Shown here: piece by piece, positions 55,500 to 64,000 of the stretch
Position numbering within the stretch: the first letter of the stretch is position 1
Layout: every line of letters starts with the position of its first letter
Assembly (NCBI GenBank): GCA_032433765.1
Contig: JAVIAB010000160.1
Span: 11,971,436-12,035,435 of the forward strand
From: Megaustenia siamemsis
Taxonomy: Eukaryota > Mollusca > Gastropoda > Stylommatophora > Ariophantidae
Direction: 5' to 3'
DNA: 64,000 nt
Position numbers and translations under genes: made by a program
Notes under the pieces: model-generated
Databases searched by the model: none
Seen by the model: only the letters and a program-made list of their open reading frames with translations
What the model was told of the DNA's origin: nothing

Positions 55500-55912
55500 T
55501 CCAATGACAAGTCACCATAACGCAAATAACAAGTCACTATAAACCAATGACAAATCACCATAAACCAAATAACAAATCACCATAAACCAATGACAAGTCA
55601 CCATAAACAAGATAAGAAGTCACTATAAACCAATGACAAAACACCATAAACCAAATAACAAATCACCAAAAACCAATGACAAGTCACCATAAACCAATGA
55701 CGAGTCACCATAAACCAAATAATAAGTCACCACAAACCAATGACAAGTCACCATAAACCAAAGACGAGTCACCATAAACCAAATAATAAGTCACCACAAA
55801 CCAATGACAAGTCACCACAAACCAATGACAAGTCACCATAAACCAAAGACAAGTCACCGTAAACCACATGAAACGTGACTATAAACCAGATAACAAGTCA
55901 CCATAAACCAAT
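55500..55912. repeat. 21/22 bp interleaved minisatellite
   Basis: Two unit types alternate: CCAATGACAAGTCACCATAA-A (21) and CCAAATAACAAATCACCATA-AA (22). About 19 units. Confidence 0.9.
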
Positions 55913-56488
55913 GACAAAGAAGACAGAGAGCTCAATATGCAAAAGTATCCAAACATCCGTTACAGTTAGACAAACACACACGTAATCACATCTGACATCA
56001 TTTTCGTGAATTTGTCTTCACGTTACGTATCACGATGATTTAACTGCTCTGAAAACGTTTCATAAGAACGGAACCCTAATTGGCAAACAGTCAGGCTAAG
56101 TAATCGATCCGAAAGTCTTGGTATCGTGATGAATGCTTGTTACGCCAGAAACCTCCACTATCTTATGAGTGAAATACTGGTATTAACGATACACGTAGCC
56201 AATGAGACTGTAATTAAGGAGAATGAAAAAGAAAACAGAACAAAATAGAATGGTTAAAGCTTTACGTGTTTAATGGACAACACAAATATGAACAACGTTT
56301 TACATGTTCTTAGTGAACCCCATTCTGAGACAACTCACTCTTTCCTCCTTTCGGGTACCCGGTATGCTTCTGGTCTATTCTTTGTGCTTTGTGTATGCAC
56401 ACGGACCTAGGTGTGTACACTTGGGTATGTATGCTGTATGCGCACTACGCACACGTATGGGTGTAGCCGTATATATATATATATATAC
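55913..56488. other. Unannotated stretch
   Basis: No gene supported. Ends in an AT dinucleotide run (about 56470-56487). Confidence 0.4.
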
Positions 56489-57510
56489 GTTGCGTTCGCC
56501 AGCTTTCAACTCTGACGAAGTCCCTAGAGACTCATCATCGTGTGCCTTCTCCGCAACGAAGGTTGGCTACCATGGATCGCCATTCTACTCTGTTTCTTGC
56601 TTTGATGGTGCAGGCTGACATAGATTGACTTGTCCATTTTTTGATGTTACTCGTCCATGTTAGTCTTGGTCTGCCTCTGCCTCTTTTACCTTGTATTTTT
56701 CCTTCCAATATTTCTTTTAGTAGGCTGTTGTGTCTTTTAATATGGCCTAAAAATCGCATTTGTCTTGTTTGAATTGTGCTTAGTAGTTCTCTTTTCATTT
56801 TTACTTATTTTAAGACTCCATCGTTTGTTTTCTTTTCATTCCATCCAATTCTACCTATTCTTCTATATATCCACATTTCAAAGGCTTCAATTTTCTGTTC
56901 TGTTTTCTTGTCTAATATCCATGTTTCTGCACCATACAGGAATATTGAGAAGACGTAACATTTTGCCATTCTTAGTTTCAGCCCTGCTGATATTTGTTTT
57001 GTTGTTAGTATATTTTTCATGGCATTAAAATTACTTTTTGCCATGCCTATTCTTTTGTTGATTTCAGTTTTGCATTTTCCATCATTGGTTATAATATGTC
57101 CAAGGTAGTTGTAACTCTGGACTGTCTCCATATGTATTCCCTCAACTGTGATATTTAATTGTGGGTCTTGAGAATTTTCTTTTATATGATCATAGTTTTA
57201 GTCTTTTTGATATTCATTTCTAGTCCATATTTTTTGCTTGTTATGTTTATCACATTAAGCAATTGTTGTAGGTCTTTAGGATTTTCTGCTAGTAGAACAG
57301 TATCATCAGCATATCTTAGGTTATTGATTATCTTTCCATTAATGTTTAGGCCTGGTATCTCTGAGATGTTTTTAAAGATTTGCTCAGTGAATAGATTGAA
57401 CAAGCTTGGTGATAGAACCTAGAGACTAGGAACTGAATTTTGCGTGTTAATCCATTTATCCCTGGCAGCCGTGTGCACAGGGGTCCCTCGCCGCACAGGC
57501 AGATAACATA
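56489..57510 (-). mobile_element. SINE-3 3' module split by LINE-E
   Basis: Pieces 56489-56532 (GCGTTCGCCAGCTTTCAACT, TGACGAAGTCCCTAGAGACT) and 57418-57510 (AGGAACTGAATTTTGCGTGT, CTGGCAGCCGTGTGCACAGG, CTCGCCGCACAGGCAGATAA). Confidence 0.8.
56533..57417 (-). mobile_element. LINE-E, 5'-truncated, inside SINE-3
   Basis: 885 bp with perfect 10 bp target duplication CCTAGAGACT (56523-56532, 57418-57427). Minus-strand coding: [20 protein letters not shown] (57403-57182), YLGHIITNDGKCKTEINKRI and YGAETWILDKKTEQKIEAFE (57131-56805), then MKRELLSTIQTRQMRFLGHI and GKRGRGRPRLTWTSNIKKWT (56798-56535). Only a stop before KRELL and a break near 57150 separate the blocks, so this is a rather young copy. 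Confidence 0.88.
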
Positions 57511-57612
57511 TATATATATATATTATTGTATGTATATATATAAATATAGGTGTATATATATATGTATGTATATATGTATGTATATAAATGTATATATATA
57601 TATATATATATG
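57506..57612. repeat. TA-rich microsatellite
   Basis: Alternating TA with GTATGTATA interruptions at the end of the split SINE-3. Confidence 0.9.
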
Positions 57613-58224
57613 TCTGTGTGTTCTCGCACGGTTATATATGCGTAGTTACGTATAGGCATTGCCGGTGTCGTCATAGTTGAGGTAACCCATATATTATCCC
57701 CCCACATATGTTTAGAAGCCTTCCACCTATGTTTTGATCCTCCCATTAGCTGGCCAATTACACCGGGTATTCTTCGCGGACTAGTCCTCCTTCATTTTTC
57801 CTTCTGGCCACAATACACAGGGAAGTCATTTTCATGCTTATTTCTCACTCTACTTAGAAATTATTTTGTGTTAGATACGTCAATTAGTTAGCTATGTAGG
57901 GTTAATTTTATTTATTTACACATCTGTGTGTGTGTTATTTGTTGCTCCTGCTGAAGGTCTATTGAGCTGAAACGTCGTGCTAATTGTTGTCGCCCATTAA
58001 TTATGTAAAGGTTTAAACATATCATTTGTTTCTTTTTTTTTTCAATTCTCAATTACAATCAGATTTACCGCAGCTTGGTATTTGTATACATTTCGTAGCC
58101 TGGACCCATTACTATAATTACTTCTACGATGTCGATGTTGATTTTGCAAGAAACACTAGACAAGGGACTAACTAAACAGAAAGGAAGCGACCGTGATCAT
58201 TGGATACATGCTTTGGAAGAAGAC
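57613..58224. other. Unannotated stretch, related to 50850-51060
   Basis: 57940-58070 shares the order CCTGCTGAAGG-TATTG-GAAACGTCG, GTCGCCCATTAATTATGTAA and a following T run with 50915-51010, so both are copies of one dispersed element. Confidence 0.55.
57948..57977 (+). ncRNA. Hammerhead-like motif, second copy (decayed)
   Basis: CTGCTGA-A-GGTC-TATTG-AGCT-GAAAC-GTC. The core phrases are kept, but stem II has lost pairing relative to 50920-50949. Confidence 0.22.
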
Positions 58225-58793
58225 ACATGAATGATCTAGAACAAAATTATCAAAATTGTTGATAAAACATGAATGATTCATAACAAAATTATCAAAACTG
58301 TTGATAAAACATGAATGATCTAGAACAAAATTATCAAAATTGTTGATAAAACATGAATGATCTAGAACAAAATTATTAAAATTGTTGATAAAACATGAAT
58401 GATCTAGAACAAAATTATTAAAATTGTTGATAAAACATGAATGATCTAGAACAAAATTATCAAAATTGTTGATAAAACATGAATGATTCATAACAAAATT
58501 ATCAAAATTGTTGATAAAACATGAATGATCTAGAACGAAATTATCAAAATTGTTGATAAAACATGAATGATCTAGAACAAAATTATCAAAATTGTTGATA
58601 AAACATGAATGATCTAGAACAAAATTATCAAAATTGTTGATAAAACATGAATGATCTAGAATAAAATTATCAAAATTGTTGATAAAACATGAATGATCTA
58701 GAACAAAATTATCAAAATTGTTGATAAAACATGAATGATCTAGAATAAAATTATCAAAATTGTTGATAAAACATGAATGATCTAGAACAAAAT
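58225..58793. repeat. 42 bp minisatellite with an intact minus frame
   Basis: About 13-14 copies of a 42 bp unit (GATAAAACATGAATGATCTA with GAACAAAATTATCAAAATTG). The minus frame 58812-58168 repeats the 14-mer FINNFDNFVLDHSC. Substitutions include D/N and L/M changes. No signal peptide or flanking domain is evident. Confidence 0.93.
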
Positions 58794-58859
58794 GAAAGAA
58801 AATGATGAACAAAGATGAAGAATATTGAATTGAATATTAATGGACAAAAATGTTTAGAA

Positions 58860-60430
58860 ACAAATTAAAGATATAAAACCTGAAACCTCCAAACTTGAAG
58901 ATAAAAGACCATACACTCCCTATTGATCAAAACCCAACATATCTTGGCGCCAACATGAATCGCAGAATGACTTGGAAAAATCAGATAGACAGAGCAAGGA
59001 AAAAAGCCAGAAAACGAACAAATATTATGAAGAAACTGACAGGAGCGGACTGGGGGGCAGACAGCAATATTTTGAAAAGACTATACGTAGGTAGAGTCAG
59101 ACCAGTTCTAGAGTATGGAGTCACAGTCTGAGCTAAGGCCTCCAAATCACACCTTAGCAAAATTAACAGAACACAGAACCAAGCTGCCCGTATCATCACT
59201 GGTGTTATGAAATCTACACCTATCAAGACTCTAGAAACAGTACAGGTTTACAACCCTAAATGACAGACGGGTCACCTAAGTATTGCAACAAGCGGAGTAA
59301 TATAGAAGGCTCCTTAGACACCCCATGCACCAAAGAATATCTGGTTTCGGAATTGTACGACTAAAGTGGAGCAACTTCGCTGCAATTGCCAATGAACTAA
59401 CTACAGGAGACGCAGTACTTTCATAAACAATATCGAAACCCTTGGGCCCATCTGATATGTCTCCTCATGGAAAGCATAAAATGCCAGAACTTAAGGAAAA
59501 TACAACAGGAATCATGAAAAAAGACACCCAATCAGACACAGAAAGAAAACACGTAGCAGAAAAACACATACACGATACCTACCCACAGGACTCTTGGTCC
59601 CACATATACACAGATGGCTCTGCTACAAATGCCACCAGAAATGGAGTGGGGAGGTGTGTTCTTGACGCTGAATAATCAGGACGAGATCACCAAGTCAATA
59701 GCTACTGGAAAATTCTCAAACAACTTTAAAGCAGAAACTGAGGCCATCAGAGATGCTGCAACACTGGCTACTCAACACAAAAATAACATGCACAATAAAT
59801 TGGTAATTCTGACGGATGCACTGTCTGTACTATCAGCTGTAAACAGCCCCAAGAACAATGAACAAGATGACATGAGAACAACACTGGACCAACTATGCAA
59901 TAACTTCCAGAGAGTAATCATTCAGTAGATATCATCACACTGTAATATACACGGGAACGAACGCGCATACAAATTAGCTAAAGAGGGAGGGAGATTACCA
60001 CAAGAGAACCATCCGCTCAGTTATGATGAAGCCAAATCCATCCTCAAAGGTCAGTTCCATGAAAATTGGAAACGAGAACACCCAAAGCATAACGAGAGTG
60101 ACGGATACCACCAACTATCAAGGAGGGATCAAGTCATCACACTTCGCCTACGCAGTGGCCACAATAGAATGAGAAATCACATGTTCACCAAATTCAAAAT
60201 AGGTACAACCAGCCTATGCCACTGTACATTCACTGGACAAAAATATGACTACAAAACATATTCTACAGGATTGCCCCCAGTACACAGACCTGAGAAGAGC
60301 AATGTGGTCCACGCCCACCTCCCTGGAAGAAAAACTATATGGGGCAATCGATTCGCTTAAACAGACAGCTAACTTCATGAGAGAGTCTGGAATCCTACTC
60401 TGATTGAGTCTTGATCTCAGAGAGAGAAAG
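58860..60430 (+). mobile_element. LINE-B copy: RT thumb, RNase H and 3' end, degraded
   Basis: 58895-59131 encodes NPTYLGANMNRRMTWKNQID and RLYVGRVRPVLEYGVTV (RT C-terminal region). After stops, 59580-59930 is RNase H: HIYTDGSATNATRNGVG, FKAETEAIRDAATLATQ and LVILTDALSVLSAVN. The next block has an in-frame TAG in place of the WIPSH start. 60169 on is MRNHMFTKFKIGTTSLCHCT. It ends GAGTCTGGAATCCTACTCTG and GAGAGAGAAAG. More closely related to 1766-2625 than to 32565-37349, so two LINE-B subfamilies are present. Confidence 0.82.
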
Positions 60431-60737
60431 ATATAAAACAAATTCGACAAGTTTTTTGGGGGGAAGACATGACAAATCTAGAACAAAAATGTAAAGTTAT
60501 TCTTAGGAAGCATGACAGATCTAGAACAACACTGTGACAATTGTTTGGAAAGATAAGAACGCATACACCTTTGAAATATAGAAAACATAGATGATTGGTA
60601 AATCAATGACCATAAACGATGTACTTTACGATCCGAGAATGTGATAAATCATCACTAAAAATTAAATAATACGAGCCATTTTATGTAATGAGCTTTCCCA
60701 ATATACACATTCTGCGGGCATGGAAAAAAACAGAAAA
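60431..60737. other. Unannotated stretch
   Basis: No recognised element. Confidence 0.4.
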
Positions 60738-60900
60738 TGACAGAAAACAAAGTCTTGAAATGACAGAAAACAAAGACCTGAAATGACAGAAAACAAAGAC
60801 CTGAAATGACAGAAAACAAAGACCTGAAATGACAGAAAACAAAGACCTGAAATGACAGAAAACAAAGACCTGAAATGACAGAAAACAAAGACCTGAAATG
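60738..60900. repeat. 23 bp minisatellite
   Basis: About seven copies of GACAGAAAACAAAGACCTGA-AAT. Confidence 0.93.
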
Positions 60901-61088
60901 AAACCTCCAAGTTGGGAAGGGAGCTTTTCTTTAAACCGGATACGAGCTTGTCAACGATGTCAATAATAAAACCAATAATGATGTCAAACTGTCCACGTGA
61001 CTTTATTTCCAATTTCATGTTTGTTTCGTTGAGTTAATCTCGCAAGATGAGGATTATTATTCATTTAAGGGGATGCCAATTCATTTCT

Positions 61089-61335
61089 ATGGGAGTCGCG
61101 ATAGCTCAGTGGTTAGTGAACTGGGCTACTAAGGGGAAAAGGTTGAGTTCGATCTTGATCGACGGCTTCCTGGTTCACCCATCCTTTAATGGGTACCTGA
61201 TTTTTTAAATGGGAAAGTAAAGCGGCACGGGCGTAATACTGACCACATTACCCCAAAAATCATGGACTGAAAGTCTTTAAAAAGATTATGATTACTAATA
61301 TCATATTCTTTATACGTCACTTGGTGTGACATGGC
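61089..61335 (+). mobile_element. SINE-1, full copy
   Basis: GGGAGTCGCGATAGCTCAGT (A box) and GGTTGAGTTCGATCTTGATC (B box), core TTCACCCATCCTTTAATGGG-TACC, end GTCACTTGGTGTGACATGG. Confidence 0.88.
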
Positions 61336-61432
61336 TCTTTACTTTTTTATTTATTATTAATTTCTGCGATGTCATTTGTTTAATTTATCTATTTCTGGAA
61401 CTTTCTGGCTTTAACATGATGTTGTATAAATT

Positions 61433-61764
61433 GTTGTTGTTGTTGCGTTCGCCAGCTTTCATCTCTGATGAAGTCCCTAGAGACCAGGAACTAAATTTTG
61501 CGTGTTAGTCCATTTTTCCCTGGCAGCCGTGTGCACAAGGGTACCTCGCCACACAGGCAGATAACTTCGACTTCGGAGGTACTCATGTTGTTTTCCGCCG
61601 ATGAGCAACTGACGTTTCAAGCCGGGTCTCGCTGCTGAGACCAGGGGTGGTTGCCGCAGAGAGAAATCATAAATAAAAATCCCAACCTGTGTAACCGAGA
61701 TTTGAACCTACAACCTCTCTGTCTCTAGGCCGGCGTCTTGCCTCGAGACCAACAAGTTCCCCAT
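61433..61764 (-). mobile_element. SINE-3 variant with a different head and body
   Basis: On the minus strand the head has TTGTTGGTCTCGAGGCAAGA (A-box region) and GTAGGTTCAAATCTC (B box). A body (CACCCCTGGTCTCAGCAGC, GAAACGTCAGTTGC) is absent from the 53783 copy. Then the shared SINE-3 3' module GTACCTCCGAAGTCGAAGTT, CTGCCTGTGTGGCGAGGTAC and a GTT/AAC-type tail. This makes it a mosaic family. Confidence 0.8.
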
Positions 61765-61765
61765 G

Positions 61766-62230
61766 GACTTGGAATTTGAGGAAACTGCAACAAGGAACAC
61801 TTTTCATGCATAGCCTTCAATGGTTCCTGCCGCCTATCCACCATATACCCCGAAGTTCACGTCCTCCTGAAAATGATGATCGACATTGATATTTATTTTA
61901 AAAAAAATGTTTAGCGCTTGATGATGTTAGGCCATCGTTGTTGACTCCAATTCCGAACATATAGACACACAGTTAGTCGTCAGATTATCCCCGTCGCACA
62001 TCAAACAACAGACCGTAAAATTAGCGTAAGGCCAGTCTAGGGATTTACGATGAGCCATTACGATGACGTCGCAAACATAACAATATCGCACAGCAATGAC
62101 GCTCCCTTTAGATTTTTGATAACTCTAGTGAATGCAGCCTTCAACAAACAAAACACGGTGCAAATTCCCGAAAGAGATAAAACTGCGGCTGACGAAGCAT
62201 TTCACATTAATGAGTAACAAGTAAATAACT
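61766..62230 (-). mobile_element. Element Y, internal part
   Basis: Collinear with about 8262-8800: GACTTGGAATTTGAGGAAAC, CTTCAATGGTTCCTGCCGCC, GAAGTTCACGTCCTCCTGAA, GCTTGATGATGTTAGGCCAT, ACTCTAGTGAATGCAG. The left (3') end is replaced by SINE-3. The right border is unclear. Confidence 0.6.
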
Positions 62231-63394
62231 TGCGTCAAGGAATTCCAACAACGGCCATGAACAGCACCAATGTGACGTAACGCGCAGATCAAGTCTAGAC
62301 GGTGGAAGGAACTAACATTAGTTGTTTAATCCACCGTCAATGAAGAAAACCCAAGAGAAAAGTCAATGTACGAAGAATACTAGTCATTGTGGGCAATCCA
62401 CCTTAGAAGGAACGACTTAGTTAAACCCGGGTTAAAGAGGTTTCTTTAGTTTAAGAGATATACATGGCAACAGACAACTGCTGCTATACATGAAGGTCGT
62501 GAAAAACTAAAGGGTAGAGGATAGATTCAAACACGGCGTCTTGGCTTTAAACTTAAGAACGGAATGGCTTCACTGCAGGCCGGGTATTCACATTTCTGGT
62601 CAGTCCCCATTCTAGCAACAAAGAAAGTGTTCATCTCAATCGTCAATGTTGTTCTATTGAATGTGTTGTGTTTTGTCAAATTTCGCTTCTTTACATTCAT
62701 AACAACTTTTGTACTGCACGTGACCCAGTAAACTGAACAAATGGTGCGCAGCTCAAAATGGACACTTCTAGGTCACTGTAATGGTCGTCACGGGCAGTAT
62801 AATCTCCATGTGCCCGCACCAATTCCGGTAGAGTCATCATGATCAGTGTCCAAGAATCGCTGTTCCAACAAATGAAGTCAGGCCACCTCTTCGGTGAAAC
62901 TCAATCCGTGAGTAGTCCAGCTGGTGGAAAATTTGTAGTCGAACAATAATCAAACATTCCGTCCTAGGGCAAAGCCGGGACCTGGTACCGTTCCAATAAA
63001 CCAACGGCCAGTCATCTGCCGCACTATCTCAGCGCGCGAACGCCAAAACCCTGTTGATTTTGTGGTAGTATAAATGCGACTGGACTAATGCAATCTCCAC
63101 AGACGAAAATTCAAACCAGAAAGAATCACTTGAGACAACACTGCAACAAAAATGCAACCAGTCCTGATCTTGATTCGACTAAGCTGCCATCTAGGCCTCC
63201 ACACCAACCGGAAGTTCGCGGCGTATTGAAGACGGTAGTTCTTGTTCATCACTTGCTTTGTACTGCATTTCACAAAAGAACTATGCTCTCATGGTCCAAC
63301 TATCAGTGACTTCATATCTGATGATTATCGTCAAGGCCAGATAAATCAGAACTGATCACAATTTTACTTCATTTAATTCATATCTAGTCCCGAC
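62231..63394. other. Unannotated stretch
   Basis: More GC-balanced than the surroundings. No spliced gene recognised; the small ORFs at 63085-63309 have no family motif. GCCATCTAGG and ACCGGAAGTT near 63187-63218 resemble the element Y 5' motif pair, so element Y may extend this far. Confidence 0.35.
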
Positions 63395-64000
63395 AACTGA
63401 AAACACTCTATCCCCCAAGGTGTAGGAGAGAACGACATAAAAACTGAAAACACTCTTTCTCCCAAGGTGTAGGAGAGAGCGGCATAAAAACTGAAAACAC
63501 TCTTTCCCCCAAGGTGTAGAAGAGAGTGACAGAAAAACTGAAAACACTCTTTCCACCAAGGTGTAAGAGAGAGTGACATAAAAACTGAAAACACTCTATC
63601 CACCAAGGTGTAGGAGAGAGCGACAAAAAAACTGAAAACACTCTTTCTCCCAAGGTGTAGGAGAGAACGACATAAAAACTGAAAACATTTTTTCTCCCAA
63701 GGTGTAGGAGAGAACGACATAAAAACTGAAAACACTCTTTCCCCAAGGTGTAGGAGAGAACGACATAAAAACTGAAAACACTCTTTCTCCCAAGTTGTAG
63801 GAGAGAACGACATAAAAACTGAAAACACTATTTCCCCCAAGGTGTAGGAGAGAACGACATAAAAACTGAAAACACTCTTTCTCCCAAGGTGTAGGAGAGA
63901 ACGACATAAAAACTGAAAACACTCTTTCCCCAAGGTGTAGGAGAGAACGACATAAAAACTGAAAACACTCTTTCTCCCAAGGTGTAGGAGAGAACAACAT
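63395..64000. repeat. 47 bp minisatellite running off the window
   Basis: About 13 copies of a 46-47 bp unit (CCAAGGTGTAGGAGAGAACG then ACATAAAAACTGAAAACACT). Minus frames read long repeats such as GKECFQFLCRSLLHLG. These are repeat-generated ORFs and the array is incomplete at the window edge. Confidence 0.95.

Noticed and set aside
63373..64000. Minus-strand ORFs with GKECFQFLCRSLLHLG repeats
   Set aside because: Generated by a 47 bp minisatellite in several frames; not a gene.

Overview
The window looks like animal nuclear DNA, most likely from a mollusc and possibly a heterobranch gastropod. The support is spliced exons with GT/AG introns, one conserved eukaryotic housekeeping gene, degenerate non-LTR retrotransposons including an I/Nimbus-like lineage with RNase H, many tRNA-derived SINEs and many minisatellites. 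The taxon is an inference; I see nothing prokaryotic, no plasmid and no operon.

The only host gene I can support is RPF1 (ribosome production factor 1, Brix domain) on the + strand. I reconstruct nine coding exons from 7422 to 29963 that join without a frame error into a 301-residue protein, followed by an AATAAA signal at 30030. Its introns carry most of the repeats in the first 30 kb: five LINE families, SINEs, a 650 bp repeat seen three times only within this gene, and tandem arrays with units of 41, 37, 36, 34, 22 and 28 bp. Two 28 bp arrays bracket the last exon.

The rest is a repeat landscape. I name families by letter. LINE-A, C, D, E and F are 5'-truncated endonuclease/RT elements of RTE/BovB-like type ([32 protein letters not shown], short GAT tail; D: GRPRKRWIDGILEALGNIT, AAG tail; E: GRIGWNEKKTNDGVLK, GAT tail; F: a minor one). 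LINE-B is I/Nimbus-like with endonuclease, RT and RNase H. SINE-1 to SINE-6 are tRNA-derived. Element Y is a non-coding retroposon-like repeat up to 1575 bp long, with a YY1-like motif at its inferred 5' end.

Region by region: 0-4.3 kb is a four-element LINE nest; 4.8-6.9 kb is a 36/30 bp minisatellite open on both strands; 7.2-30 kb is RPF1; 32-37.5 kb is a near full-length, inactivated I/Nimbus-like element inserted in LINE-C with a 13 bp target duplication; 40.2-43.3 kb is a foldback (inverted-repeat) element split by a 2.3 kb insertion; 45.4-48.5 kb is LINE-E nested in LINE-D; 50.1-51.9 kb holds two inverted arrays of one 27 bp minisatellite; 56.5-57.5 kb is LINE-E inside a SINE; 58.2-60.4 kb is a 42 bp array followed by a LINE-B copy; 61-64 kb holds SINEs and a 47 bp array running off the window. 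Apart from RPF1 no gene here looks intact. I found no clearly new functional system; the best leads are element Y, the foldback composite, the hammerhead-like motifs and the two in-frame acceptors of RPF1 exon 6.
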